Source: Constrictibacter sp. MBR-5 (GTDB lineage: Bacteria; Pseudomonadota; Alphaproteobacteria; JAJUGE01). From it: DNA of 64,000 bases. Positions 19,975 to 29,347 of this stretch are shown here, piece after piece. Position 1 is the first letter of the stretch. Each line of letters begins with the position of its first letter. The stretch is taken from positions 1 to 64,000 of the forward strand of contig NZ_JBEPTK010000003.1 in NCBI RefSeq assembly GCF_040549485.1. The letters are read 5' to 3'. Under the pieces are notes generated by a model. That model worked only from the letters and a program-made list of their open reading frames with translations. It did not search any database and was not told the origin of the DNA. A program made the position numbers and the translations under genes.

Positions 19975-21945
19975 ATGCGTGCGGATGAAGTGAAGACGGG
20001 CGGCAGCGTCGCGGCGGAACCGGCTGCCGACACCGAGGGCGGTTTCGGCGGCTGGCAGCGCCAGCTCTCGGGCTGGCAGAAGCACCTGATCTACTGGAAC
20101 TGCATCGCCTACACCGTCTTCCACCTCTACGTGCTGAACGTCTATCCGATCGACCCCTGGGTCTTCCGGAGCGTTCACGTCTCCTGGGGCACCGCCCTGG
20201 GGCTGGCGATCTTCGCGGCGAGCGACGGCAGCCGGCGCGACGGCATCGCCTGGTACGACTGGCTGCTGATGGCGGCGAGCCTGGGCTGTGCCGCCTATAT
20301 CGCGGTCAATCTGGACGAACTGCTGTTCCGCGTCGGCGCCCTGCCGACGACCGGGGACTTCATCGTCGGCCTGATCGGCACGCTGCTGGTCCTGGAGATC
20401 ACGCGGCGCACCGCCGGCCTGGCGCTGCCGATCATCGCAGTGATCTTCATCCTCTACTGCTTCGTCGGCCCGTGGCTGCCCGGCGTGCTGGCGCACCGCG
20501 GCTACGATGCCGACTTCTTCTTCAGCTACATCTACAGCATGGAAGGCGTCTTCGGCCCGACCACGGCCGTGTCGTCGACCTACATCGTGCTGTTCATCGC
20601 CTTCTCCGCCTTCCTCGACGTGTCGAAGGTCGGCGGCTACTTCATCAATTTCGCCTTCTCGATCGCCGGCGGCCTGCGCGGCGGCCCCGCGAAAGTCGCG
20701 GTCTTCTCCAGCGCGCTGATGGGCACGATCAACGGCACCGCCGCCGGCAACGTCGTCGCGACGGGCACCTTCACCATTCCGCTGATGAAGAAGGTCGGCT
20801 ACTCGCGCACCAGTTCCGGCGCGATCGAGGCTGCCGCGTCCACGGGCGGCCAGATCCTGCCGCCGGTGATGGGCGCGGGCGCCTTCATCATGGCCGAGGT
20901 GACAGGCATCCCCTATGTCGACATCGTCGTGGCCGCGGTCATACCGGCACTGCTCTATTTCATCGCCGTCTTCTTCATGGTCGACAACGAGGCGATCCAG
21001 CGCGGCCTGCGCGGCCTGCCGCGCTCGGAACTGCCGGACCTGTGGGAGATGGTGCGGCGGATCTACCTGTTCCTGCCGCTGATCATCCTGGTCGGCTCGC
21101 TCGTCTCGGGCTATTCGATCGTCCGCGCCGGCACGCTCGGCCTCGTCGCCGCCTTCGTGACCAGTTGGCTGCACCGCGAGGGCCGCATGGGCCCGCGAGC
21201 CGTCGCCGACGCGCTCGGCCTTGCGACACGCAACTCGCTGCAGCTGATCGCGGTCTGCGCCTGTGCCGGCATCATCGTCGGCGTCATCGGCCTGACCGGC
21301 TTGGGCGGCCGCTTCTCGGCGATGATCTTCGCGCTGGCCCAGGACAACACGCTGCTGGCGCTGATCTTCGCCATGCTGATCTCGCTGCTGCTCGGCATGG
21401 GCATGCCGACCACCGCGGCCTACGCCGTCGCAGCCTCGGTCGTGGCGCCCGGCCTCGTCCGGCTAGGCATCCCGCCGCTGACGGCGCACATGTTCGTGTT
21501 CTACTACGCCGTCATCTCGACGATCACGCCGCCGGTGGCGCTGTCCGCCTATGCGGGTGCCGCGATCGCCGGGGGCGACGCGATGAAGACGTCCGTCGTC
21601 GCCTTCAAGTACGGGCTGGCGGCATTCCTCGTGCCGTTCATGTTCTTCTACAGTCCCGCACTCCTGATGCAGGGCGAGACGATCGTCATCCTGCGGGTGG
21701 TGGCGACGGCCCTGATCGGCGTCTGGTTCCTGGCGGGTGCCGTGCAGGGCTGGTTCTTCGGCCCGATGCCGTGGCTGCTGCGCGGGGTCCTGCTGGCCGC
21801 CTCGCTGCTGCTGATCGAGGGCGGCTGGACGACCGACCTTGCCGGCATCGGCCTCGGCGTCGCGGTGCTGCTCTATCAGCGCATCCGTCATCGCGACACG
21901 CCGAAGCCGGGGCACGAGCCCCGACAGGCCGCCACCGGCGGATGA
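19975..21945 (+). CDS. TRAP transporter permease, fused small and large subunits (TAXI type)
   Basis: Inner-membrane secondary transporter of 656 aa. A cytoplasmic N-terminus precedes a DctQ-like 4-TM part (about 45-150), then a DctM-like part of about 12 TMs. Conserved large-subunit segments are TYIVLFIAFSAFLDVSKVGG, MGTINGTAAGNVVATGTFTI, GGQILPPVMGAGAFIMAEV, and LLLGMGMPTTAAYAVAASV. Such 4TM/12TM fusions pair with TAXI receptors. It co-operates with the receptor encoded upstream and uses an ion gradient for uptake. Confidence 0.93.
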   Translation: MRADEVKTGGSVAAEPAADTEGGFGGWQRQLSGWQKHLIYWNCIAYTVFHLYVLNVYPIDPWVFRSVHVSWGTALGLAIFAASDGSRRDGIAWYDWLLMAASLGCAAYIAVNLDELLFRVGALPTTGDFIVGLIGTLLVLEITRRTAGLALPIIAVIFILYCFVGPWLPGVLAHRGYDADFFFSYIYSMEGVFGPTTAVSSTYIVLFIAFSAFLDVSKVGGYFINFAFSIAGGLRGGPAKVAVFSSALMGTINGTAAGNVVATGTFTIPLMKKVGYSRTSSGAIEAAASTGGQILPPVMGAGAFIMAEVTGIPYVDIVVAAVIPALLYFIAVFFMVDNEAIQRGLRGLPRSELPDLWEMVRRIYLFLPLIILVGSLVSGYSIVRAGTLGLVAAFVTSWLHREGRMGPRAVADALGLATRNSLQLIAVCACAGIIVGVIGLTGLGGRFSAMIFALAQDNTLLALIFAMLISLLLGMGMPTTAAYAVAASVVAPGLVRLGIPPLTAHMFVFYYAVISTITPPVALSAYAGAAIAGGDAMKTSVVAFKYGLAAFLVPFMFFYSPALLMQGETIVILRVVATALIGVWFLAGAVQGWFFGPMPWLLRGVLLAASLLLIEGGWTTDLAGIGLGVAVLLYQRIRHRDTPKPGHEPRQAATGG

Positions 21946-21976
21946 CCGGCGCGGGACGGATGGGGGCGGCAGGCCG

Positions 21977-22873
21977 GTGAGGCCCGCGACCCCCGTCGCC
22001 GTCGCCGAGGAGCGCATCCTCCAGGGCATCGGCCTGATGTGCCTCTACGTGGCGCTGATCGTCACGGTCAACGCCTCGGGCAAGATCCTCACGACCGAGG
22101 ACTACCACCCGCACCAGGTGGCGTTCTTCCGCCACGGCGTGGCTTTCCTGCTGATGCTGGCGCTGTTCGCGCCGCGGCACGGGCCGCGCATCCTGGTCGC
22201 CCGCCGGCCGGAATTGCAGATCGTCCGCGGCCTGTGCGGAATCACGTCGTCGGTGCTGTACTTCACCGGCCTCGCGCACCTGCCGCTGGCCACGGCCGCC
22301 GCGATCAGCTTCACCAGTCCGCTATTGGTCACCGCCCTGTCGGTGCCGCTGCTGGGCGAGGCGGTCGGCCCGCGCCGGTGGGCGGCGGTGGTGATCGGTT
22401 TCGCCGGGGCGATGATCGTCATCCGGCCCGGCGGCTTCGGATCCGGCGACTGGGCGGCACTCTTCATCGTCGGGAGCGCCTCGTTCGGCGCGCTCTACCA
22501 GATCATGACGCGCAAGCTCGCCGGGCAGGACCATGCCGAAACGACGAACATCTGGTCCGGCATGGTCGGCGCCGTCGCGGCGGGGGCGCTGGTGGTCTTC
22601 TCGTGGACGACGCCCGCCGAGCCTCATGCCTGGGTGCTGTTCGTCGGCATGGGCCTGGTCGGCGGCATCGCGCACTATCTGCTGACGAAGGCCTTCGAGC
22701 GCGGCCCGGCGTCGCTTCTGTCGCCGTTCAACTATCTCCAGCTGATCGGCGCGACGATCATCGGCTTCGTCCTCTACCGCCACCTGCCCGACGCCTGGAC
22801 CTGGGCCGGCGCCGCGGTCATTGTCTCGGCCGGCCTTTACATCGCCCACCGGGAGGGCAAGGCGCGCCGCTGA
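21977..22873 (+). CDS. DMT superfamily (EamA) transporter
   Basis: Ten-TM permease of 298 aa with two EamA repeats (about 14-145 and 160-295). Typical features are a first-repeat end LYFTGLAHLPLATAAAISFTSPLLV and a second-repeat segment AHYLLTKAFERGPASLLSPFNYLQL. The start is GTG 21977, 31 nt after the TRAP permease gene; the open frame extends further upstream into that gene. It may be the last gene of the TAXI operon. The substrate is unknown; relatives export amino acids or metabolites. Confidence 0.85.
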   Translation: MRPATPVAVAEERILQGIGLMCLYVALIVTVNASGKILTTEDYHPHQVAFFRHGVAFLLMLALFAPRHGPRILVARRPELQIVRGLCGITSSVLYFTGLAHLPLATAAAISFTSPLLVTALSVPLLGEAVGPRRWAAVVIGFAGAMIVIRPGGFGSGDWAALFIVGSASFGALYQIMTRKLAGQDHAETTNIWSGMVGAVAAGALVVFSWTTPAEPHAWVLFVGMGLVGGIAHYLLTKAFERGPASLLSPFNYLQLIGATIIGFVLYRHLPDAWTWAGAAVIVSAGLYIAHREGKARR

Positions 22874-22877
22874 ACCG

Positions 22878-24059
22878 CTATCCGGCGGCTACGACCTTCG
22901 GCCCAGGCGGACGGCAGGCCCAGACGAGCATCACCAGCGTCGCCACCGCGAGCGGTGCGTAGATCGCCTCGAGGTCGAAGCGGGCCGCCAGCAGGCCTGC
23001 CGTCAGCGGGCCGACGGCGGCGCCGATGTCCCGCCAGGTCGCCAGGACCGCGAGCCTGTTCATCACGGCACCGGGATTGCGCTGGGCGACCAGCACCGGC
23101 TGCAGGGTGACCAGGGCGCCGTGGCCGAGGACGACGGCACAGGCGCCCATGAAAGGTAAGCCCGCCGCTATCCCGGCCAGTCCGGCACAAAGCAGGCCGC
23201 CGAACAGCAGCACCATCCGGGCGGCGCCGAACCGGTCGCCGAGCACGCCGCCGATCGGCGCGGTGACGATCTCCATCAGCCGGCGCAGGGCTATCATCAG
23301 GCCGCTGGCGATCACGGCGGACTCCATCGACACGACGTCCTTCAGGATCAGCGCGAGCGTCATGACGAAGATGCCGTCGATGCCGAAGCCGATGATGAAG
23401 CCCAGCAGGTCGTTCCTGGTCGGCCTGGGCAGGATGGACCGGTCGCTGCGCCCGGCGACCGGGTGCGCCGCCGGCAGCATCAGCGACAGCGGAATGGCCA
23501 GCACCGTGAGGCCCGCCAGGATGGCGAAGATGTCGCGCGGGCCGATGACGGTGACGAGCCAGGCGCCGATGCTGAGCGACAGTACGGGACCGACGCTCGC
23601 CACCGCCTTGCTCGTCCCGACGCTGCGGCCCTGCCGGCCTGTCCTGCTGACGGCGTAGACCAGCGTCGTGAGGTTCAGCGCCGCGAAGGCCAAGCCCCAG
23701 ACGATGCGGGCCGCGAGCAGAACGGGACCGCCGTCGCCGACCGCATAGAGGAGCGTCGAGACGGCCGCCAGGACCCCGGCGATCAGCGTCAGCCGCCGTG
23801 GCCCGATGCGTTCGCCGAGGGCGGCGACGCCGCCATAGGCGACGACCCGGATCAGCCGGTTGGCCGACAGCAGCACGCCGACCCAGGCGAGGCCGATGCC
23901 GAACTCGTGGGCGTAGAGCGGCAGCACGACATAGAGCAGCGAGTCGCCGAGCAGGGCGAGCGCCATGATGGCCGCCGATACGACCACGGCGGACGAGCCG
24001 CCATCCGTCGGCGCGGCACTCTGGGCAGCGTTCGGCGTGACTGGAGGGTGCGATGCCAT
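22878..24059 (-). CDS. MFS transporter
   Basis: Twelve-TM major facilitator of 393 aa. Visible signs are the first helix VVVSAAIMALALLGDSLLY, a motif A-like loop ALGERIGPRRLTLIAG, and FGIDGIFVMTLALILKD at the start of the second half. The start is uncertain: ATG 24059, ATG 24071 and GTG 24110 are all in frame, and none has a clear ribosome site. It is convergent with the DMT gene and divergent from the luciferase-like gene. The substrate cannot be predicted. Confidence 0.82.
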   Translation of the reverse strand: MASHPPVTPNAAQSAAPTDGGSSAVVVSAAIMALALLGDSLLYVVLPLYAHEFGIGLAWVGVLLSANRLIRVVAYGGVAALGERIGPRRLTLIAGVLAAVSTLLYAVGDGGPVLLAARIVWGLAFAALNLTTLVYAVSRTGRQGRSVGTSKAVASVGPVLSLSIGAWLVTVIGPRDIFAILAGLTVLAIPLSLMLPAAHPVAGRSDRSILPRPTRNDLLGFIIGFGIDGIFVMTLALILKDVVSMESAVIASGLMIALRRLMEIVTAPIGGVLGDRFGAARMVLLFGGLLCAGLAGIAAGLPFMGACAVVLGHGALVTLQPVLVAQRNPGAVMNRLAVLATWRDIGAAVGPLTAGLLAARFDLEAIYAPLAVATLVMLVWACRPPGPKVVAAG

Positions 24060-24273
24060 CGAACGGTCCATGCGGCGCCGGGGTCGGCCAGGGCCTCTAT
24101 CCGCTGTCACAAAACCGTAACGGTCAAGATGGACGAGCCGGCGACTTGTCTAGCGCCTGCGGTGGCACCCCACCGCCGAGCCGGGGCGCCCCTTCCGGTC
24201 ACGGACGGGACGGTTAACATGACCGGCTCAGCCCCCCGAAAGCGGGGGCAACAGTGTCGAGGAACGCACCCGT

Positions 24274-25329
24274 ATGGAATTCGGTATCCTATTCACGTCC
24301 CATCCCGACCCCGAGGTGGAGCCGTACCCGCACCACGCTGTGCATGCCCGCGTGACCCGCGAGGTGATGCGGGCGGACGCGCTGGGCTTCGACTTCGCCT
24401 GGATCGCCGAGCACCACTTCAGCAACCAGTACGGCATCATGCCCGACGTGTTCGTCTATGCGGGGCACCTCGCCGCGCTGACGAAGCGGATCAGGATCGG
24501 CACCGGCGTCGTCACCCTGCCGCTCGCCAATCCTGTGCGCGTGGTGGAGAACGCCGCCTTCGTCGACGTGCTCAGCGGCGGGCGGATGGCCGTCGGCCTG
24601 GGGTCCGGCTACCGGGAGTACGAGTTCGACGGTTTCGGTCAGGATTTCGAGGGACGGCGCGACGTGCAGGAGGAGGCGCTGCCGCTCCTGCTCGACCTGT
24701 TCAGGACCAGGCGCGCGGATTTTTCGGGACGGCACTTCCGGGTCAAGGTCGACGGCGACTACGAGATCCTGCCGCACCCGATCCAGTCGCCGCACCCGCC
24801 GCTCTATCTCGCCGGCGGCACCGATCGGTCGATCGGCGTGGCGGGCCGGATGGGCTTCGGCCTGATGCTGTCGACCCTCACCACCTTCGAGGAACTGGCG
24901 CGGCAGGTCGGCGTCTACCGCCGCAACCTGGAGGAGACGCCGGAGGAACTGCGCGGCAACCCGGCGCGCGGCGACGTCGACATCGCCCGGTGGGTCTATG
25001 TGGCGGAGACCGACGAGAAGGCGCGGCGCGACAGCGAGGCCGGCCTCCTGCGCCATCTGGGCCACTTCTTCGGCGCCCAGACCTCCGGCTATCTCGGCCA
25101 GGTGTCGACCGGCGACGCCTCGGTCTCGTCGGGCCTCGACTACGGGGCGCTGTCGGAGAGTACGATCATCCACGGCTCGCCGGAGACGGTCGTGGCGAAG
25201 ATCCGGCGGCTGCGCGACATGACCGGGCTCACCTCGCTGATGCTGCACTACCCGCCCTACTACGGGCAGGACAACATCCTCGCCTCGCTCGAACTGTTCG
25301 CCCGCGAGGTGGCGCCGCAGCTGCGCTGA
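24274..25329 (+). CDS. luciferase-like (LLM class) flavin-dependent oxidoreductase
   Basis: TIM-barrel FMN/F420-type monooxygenase of 351 aa. MEFGILFTSHPDPEVEPYP opens the barrel. AWIAEHHFSNQYG is the bacterial-luciferase-like active-site strand, and NPVRVVENAAFVDVLSGGRMAVGLGSGYREYEFDGFG is the usual cofactor-loop region. It is a separate group from the RutA and NtaA-type paralogues in this window. The substrate is unknown. It is a single gene with a 163-bp divergent region upstream and a small CGGATTCG / CGAATCCG hairpin (25332-25359) downstream. Confidence 0.88.
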   Translation: MEFGILFTSHPDPEVEPYPHHAVHARVTREVMRADALGFDFAWIAEHHFSNQYGIMPDVFVYAGHLAALTKRIRIGTGVVTLPLANPVRVVENAAFVDVLSGGRMAVGLGSGYREYEFDGFGQDFEGRRDVQEEALPLLLDLFRTRRADFSGRHFRVKVDGDYEILPHPIQSPHPPLYLAGGTDRSIGVAGRMGFGLMLSTLTTFEELARQVGVYRRNLEETPEELRGNPARGDVDIARWVYVAETDEKARRDSEAGLLRHLGHFFGAQTSGYLGQVSTGDASVSSGLDYGALSESTIIHGSPETVVAKIRRLRDMTGLTSLMLHYPPYYGQDNILASLELFAREVAPQLR

Positions 25330-25456
25330 AGCGGATTCGCCTCCCGTCGAGCGAATCCGGGGCGGGATTTCCTCCGCGGCGGCCGGACCGTAGACTGGCT
25401 TTCCAAGCTGCCCGGCCCCGCAAGGGGCCGGCGACCACGATCCAGCAGAGGTAGCC

Positions 25457-26353
25457 ATGAGCGCCGCCGACCGCCCCATCCGCCCCACCGTCGAGGCGTT
25501 CTTCGACCCGCGGACCTTCAGCGTCCAGTATGTGGTCGCCTGCCCGCACACCGGCCGCTGCGCGATCGTCGATCCGGTCCTGGACTATGACGAGAAGTCG
25601 GGTGCCACGGCCACGCACTGCGCCGACGCCATTCTGGATCGCGTGGCGCAGCGCGGCTATCGCGTCGAGTGGATTCTCGACACCCATCCGCACGCCGACC
25701 ATTTCTCCGCGGCTCAGTACCTCAAGGGCAGGACCGGGGCACCGACCGCAATCGGAGCGCCGGTCGTCGAGGTGCAGAAGCTGTGGCGCGACATCTACGG
25801 CTGGCCCGACCTGCCCGTGGACGGCTCGCAGTGGGACCGGCTGTTCGCGGCGGGCGAGCACTTCGCCATCGGCGACGTCCCGGTGGAGGTGATGCACTCG
25901 CCCGGACACACGCTGGCCTCCATCACCTACGTGGCCGGCGACGCGGCCTTCGTCCACGACACGCTGTTCATGCCCGACTTCGGCACGGCGCGCGCCGACT
26001 TCCCGGGCGGCAGCGCCGCAGCGCTGTGGCGCTCGATCCAGGCCATCCTGGCGCTGCCGGACGACACCCGCCTGTTCACCGGACACGACTACATGCCGGG
26101 CGGCCGCGACCCGGCATGGCAGAGCAGCGTCGCCGAACAGAAGGCGAAGAACGTCCACCTGACCAAGGCCACCACCGAAGCCGCGTTCGTCGCCTTACGC
26201 AACGAGCGCGATGCCAAGCTGCCGATGCCGAAGCTGATCCTACACGCGCTGCAGGTGAACATCCGCGGCGGGCGCCTGCCGGAGCCGGAGGCCAACGGCC
26301 GGCGCTACCTGAAGATTCCCCTGGACGCGCTGCCGGGCGCCGCCTGGGACTGA
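25457..26353 (+). CDS. MBL-fold metallo-hydrolase (persulfide dioxygenase/glyoxalase II-like)
   Basis: Metallo-beta-lactamase fold enzyme of 298 aa. The metal motif is DTHPHADHFSAAQYL (HxHxDH); further ligands are His in MHSPGHTLAS, Asp in FVHDTLFMPDFG and His in FTGHDY. This arrangement is that of the ETHE1/SdoA/Blh group, which oxidises glutathione persulfide or responds to sulfide. The N-terminal AFFDPRTFSVQYVVACP is common in the same group. It is an isolated gene, so the role rests on family alone. Confidence 0.85.
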   Translation: MSAADRPIRPTVEAFFDPRTFSVQYVVACPHTGRCAIVDPVLDYDEKSGATATHCADAILDRVAQRGYRVEWILDTHPHADHFSAAQYLKGRTGAPTAIGAPVVEVQKLWRDIYGWPDLPVDGSQWDRLFAAGEHFAIGDVPVEVMHSPGHTLASITYVAGDAAFVHDTLFMPDFGTARADFPGGSAAALWRSIQAILALPDDTRLFTGHDYMPGGRDPAWQSSVAEQKAKNVHLTKATTEAAFVALRNERDAKLPMPKLILHALQVNIRGGRLPEPEANGRRYLKIPLDALPGAAWD

Positions 26354-26363
26354 CGCGGCGGCT

Positions 26364-26570
26364 TCAGGCCTTGCGGGCGGCCATGTCGGCGCCGCGCGCC
26401 GGCAGTTCGCGCATGACGCGCTCGCGCTCTTCGGGCGTCAGGCGGCTCCAGCCGGCGATCTCCTTGAGCGTGCGGTAGCAGCCCTCGCACCAGCTGGTCT
26501 TCGGGTTGATCGAGCAGACGCGGATACACGGCGAGTGGATCGGGGTCTGGCGGATCGGGGCAGGCTGCAC
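26364..26570 (-). CDS. DUF1289 small Cys-rich protein
   Basis: Protein of 68 aa with the family core SPCIRVCSINPKTSWCEGCYRTLKEIAGW followed by a TPEERERVM helix, here at about residues 13-55. Four cysteines (CxxxC and CxxC) probably bind a metal. The function of DUF1289/YdhL proteins is not established. It is convergent with the MBL gene and divergent from the MaoC gene. Confidence 0.9.
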   Translation of the reverse strand: MQPAPIRQTPIHSPCIRVCSINPKTSWCEGCYRTLKEIAGWSRLTPEERERVMRELPARGADMAARKA

Positions 26571-26703
26571 GCCGACTGTCTCCTGGCCGGTTGGGGCCGG
26601 TAAGGGGTGGGGCCGTTGCGGTCGGGCGCCGAGGCCATGTAGAACCGGCGGATCGCAGTGCCCGCCGCGAGGGCGGGCCGGACCTCAGTTCATGGGCGGA
26701 AAC

Positions 26704-27168
26704 ATGCAGGAACTCGGCCACGGTTTCTACTGGCAGGAGATGGAAGTCGGTCGAAAGTTCAAGACGATCGGCCGCAGCGTCTTCGAGACCGACGTGCTCT
26801 CCTTCACCGGCGTCACCGGCATGAACGAGCTGCTGTTCAACAATCTCGAATATATCGAGCACGAGTCGCCGACCGGCAAGCGCATCGCGCCGGCCGTGCT
26901 GGTGCTGGCGCTGGCCGAGGGCCTGGTCATGCAGGGCACGCTGCAGCACACCGGCATGGCGTTCCTCGGCATGGAACTGGACATGAAGGGGCCGGTCGTC
27001 ATCGGCGACACGATCCACGTCGAGCTGGAGGTCGTCGAGAGCCGCGCGGCCAGCAAGGGCAACCGCGGCTTCGTCCGCACGAAGAACAGCGTCGTCAACC
27101 AGCGCGGCGAGACCGTGCTGGTCTATACGCCGCTGCGCATGATGAAGGGCCGTCCCGAGAGCGCGTGA
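26704..27168 (+). CDS. MaoC-like dehydratase (hotdog fold)
   Basis: Single-hotdog MaoC-type enoyl hydratase of 154 aa. The opening GHGFYWQEMEVGRKFKTIGRSVFETDVLSFTGVTG is the usual MaoC entry, although the hydratase Asp/His pair is not a textbook match (GMNELLFNNLEY in place of D-xN-xxH). ATG 26704 is preferred because GGGCGGA lies just upstream; ATG 26692 adds four residues. It could act on mesaconyl- or other branched enoyl-CoA; the exact substrate is open. A HAD hydrolase gene follows by 24 nt. Confidence 0.8.
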   Translation: MQELGHGFYWQEMEVGRKFKTIGRSVFETDVLSFTGVTGMNELLFNNLEYIEHESPTGKRIAPAVLVLALAEGLVMQGTLQHTGMAFLGMELDMKGPVVIGDTIHVELEVVESRAASKGNRGFVRTKNSVVNQRGETVLVYTPLRMMKGRPESA

Positions 27169-27192
27169 GCCCCCGTACATGAGGCAGGGCGC

Positions 27193-27867
27193 GTGACCAC
27201 TGTCGATCTCGTCAGCTTCGACGTCTACGGCACGCTCGTGCGCTTTCACGAGGGCGTACGCGGCGCGCTGGCCGAATCGCTGGAGGAGCGGGGCGCGCCG
27301 CCGGAGATGCTGGAGCGCCTGCATCCGCATTTCCGCGCGACCCAGGCGCCGCTGCAGAAGGGCGGCTGGCGCCCCTACGCGGAGATCCTGAGCGCCGGGC
27401 TGGAGACGGCGCTCCAGGACTTCGGCTTCGCCTATGCGCCGCGCGACGGCGAACGGCTGGTGGCGGCGGTCAGCGACGCCGGACCGTTCGACGAGGTGCC
27501 CGCCGTCCTCACCGCGATCAAGCGGCGGGCGAAGCTGATGTTCATCTCCAACACCGACGACGCGATGATCGCCCGCAACGTCGCGCTGATCGGCGTGGAG
27601 CCGGACTATCTGGTGACCGCCGAGCAGTCGCGGCTCTACAAGCCCGACCACGGCATGTTCCGCTTCGCCTACGGCCGGGCGGGCGTGCCGATCGAGCGCA
27701 TCACCCACGCCGCCGCCGGCTTCTTCCACGACATCGAGCCGGCGCACGCCCTGGGACTGCGGCGCATCTGGATCAACCGGCGCGGCGAGACCGGCGACCC
27801 CGCCTTCGGTCCCTATGCCGAGATGCCGGACATGACGCGGCTGGTCGAGACGATCTGGCCGAGCTGA
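27193..27867 (+). CDS. HAD hydrolase, haloacid dehalogenase type II-like
   Basis: HAD enzyme of 224 aa from a GTG start. Motif I is VSFDVYGTLVRF, motif II is MFISNTDDAM (Asn replaces the more common Thr/Ser-Asn pattern), the Lys is in SRLYKPDHGMF, and the acidic motif IV is FFHDIEPAHALGLRRIWINRRG. This is the pattern of (S)-2-haloacid dehalogenase type II, but many members are phosphatases. It is co-directional with the MaoC gene, probably the same transcript. Confidence 0.85.
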   Translation: MTTVDLVSFDVYGTLVRFHEGVRGALAESLEERGAPPEMLERLHPHFRATQAPLQKGGWRPYAEILSAGLETALQDFGFAYAPRDGERLVAAVSDAGPFDEVPAVLTAIKRRAKLMFISNTDDAMIARNVALIGVEPDYLVTAEQSRLYKPDHGMFRFAYGRAGVPIERITHAAAGFFHDIEPAHALGLRRIWINRRGETGDPAFGPYAEMPDMTRLVETIWPS

Positions 27868-28155
27868 ACCGGAAACCGCTCGACCGCTCGGCCCTCCTGA
27901 TCGAATACCGATCCCCAGCATAAATATTGACCTTCACAAAGTGGAGGCGCAGTATACTTGTCCAGTTTCCGCCAGAGACACAAAATCCGGCGATCGAACT
28001 GCAGCATCCGACAGGTCGTCGCTCACCCGCGACTCATTGGTCAGCGGCCGGATCGGCGACATGCAAGCACTCGCCGGCAACGTTCGGCGTTGCATCCGCA
28101 ATTGAGGAGTTGTGCGGGACAACTTAAGAAATATAAAAAAGGGAGGAAAAGAAAG

Positions 28156-29265
28156 ATGTTCAGACGCTTTCTGGTCCTTGCAGCTATCCTGGCTGGAATC
28201 GGGACCGCTTTTCCGGGACAGGTGTCATCCCAGACGCCGAAGCCGATCGTCCTGAAGGGGCAATCCTCCCACCCCGTGACGGCAAACCTTCACCTGATCT
28301 TCAAGGTCTGGGGCGAAACGGCAGAGCGGATGTCCGGTGGTCGTCTCAAGATCGAAGTGCTGCCCGGCGGTGCGATCGTCCCGCCCTTTGAGGTGTTCGA
28401 CGCCACCTCCCGCGGCGTTCTCGATGTCGGGATGGCGCCCTTCGGCTACATCCTCGGCAAGAGCCTTGCCGGCATTCCCCTTTCGCACGGCCCGCTGTTC
28501 GGCATGGACGGCATCGACTATTTCGGCTGGTACTACGACGGTGGCGGCATGGCTCTGCTGGAAGAGTTCTATCGCGACGTCATCAAGTTGAACCTCGTCG
28601 CCTTCCCAATCCCGACCGACTACCCGCAGGCTCTCGGCTGGTTCAAGAGGCCGATCAAGAACCTCGATGATTTGAAGGGGATGAAGCTGCGCATCTACGG
28701 CATCGGTGCAGAGACCTACGGCAGATTGGGCGTCTCTGTCGTCACGCTGCCGGGCGGCGAGATCGTGCCGGCCATGGAGCGCGGGGTGATCGAGGGTGCC
28801 GAGTGGATCAACTGCCTGGAGGACAAGAAACTCGGCCTCAACAACGTCGCCAAGTTCTACTACACGCCTGGCATGCACGAGCCCGTGACCGGCGGTCAGC
28901 TGATGATCAATAAGGCCGTATGGGACAAGCTGACGCCCGACCTGCAGGAGATCATGCGGGTCGCAAGCGTGCACGCCACCATGATGCGCAACGCCGCCTT
29001 CAACCGCGAGACCGCGCTCGCCTGCAAGGAACTGGTCGATTCCGGTATCGAGGTCACGCGGACCCCTGACGACGTCCTGGCCAACTTCCTGGAGACTTGG
29101 GAGAAGATACAGGAGGAGTATGCGGCGAAGGATCCCTTCTACAGGAAGGTGATCGACAGCCAGAAGAAGTACGCCGAGGTGGTCGTGCCCTTCCGCTTGT
29201 CCTTCTGGCCGCCCTACGAGTTCGCCGGCAACTACTACTGGAAAGAAAAAGTTTACCGCAAATAG
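28156..29265 (+). CDS. TRAP transporter substrate-binding protein (DctP family)
   Basis: Periplasmic receptor of 369 aa with a signal peptide (cleaved near SSQT). DctP features are LKGQSSHPVTANLHLIFKVWGE at the mature N-terminus, the IEVLPGGAIVPPFEVFDATSRGVLDVG block, and KGMKLRIYGIGAETYGRLG with the carboxylate-binding Arg. It carries the mandelate/keto-acid-like layout with a Trp-containing EGAEWINCLED loop. The 288-bp upstream region is AT-richer than the surroundings. It is the first gene of a P-Q-M operon. The ligand is an organic acid, identity unknown. Confidence 0.93.
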   Translation: MFRRFLVLAAILAGIGTAFPGQVSSQTPKPIVLKGQSSHPVTANLHLIFKVWGETAERMSGGRLKIEVLPGGAIVPPFEVFDATSRGVLDVGMAPFGYILGKSLAGIPLSHGPLFGMDGIDYFGWYYDGGGMALLEEFYRDVIKLNLVAFPIPTDYPQALGWFKRPIKNLDDLKGMKLRIYGIGAETYGRLGVSVVTLPGGEIVPAMERGVIEGAEWINCLEDKKLGLNNVAKFYYTPGMHEPVTGGQLMINKAVWDKLTPDLQEIMRVASVHATMMRNAAFNRETALACKELVDSGIEVTRTPDDVLANFLETWEKIQEEYAAKDPFYRKVIDSQKKYAEVVVPFRLSFWPPYEFAGNYYWKEKVYRK

Positions 29266-29277
29266 CCCCGCCTCTCG

Positions 29278-29311
29278 CGCTGGTCGGCGGCCTCGCCGCC
29301 GCCGCCCAGCG
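29278..29311 (+). terminator. intercistronic hairpin, receptor/small-permease boundary (first DctPQM operon)
   Basis: Outer stem CGCTGG / CCAGCG (29278-29283 / 29306-29311) and inner stem CGGCGG / CCGCCG, no T run. It probably protects the receptor mRNA or attenuates the downstream genes. Confidence 0.4.
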
Positions 29312-29347
29312 GATCCCGCGTCGTCATAAGTTCGAGGGGGGTAAGGG

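Noticed and set aside
27927-27958. TTGACC and TATACT as promoter of the first DctPQM operon
   Set aside because: The spacer is 20 bp, too long for a convincing sigma70 site, though the region is AT-rich for this genome.
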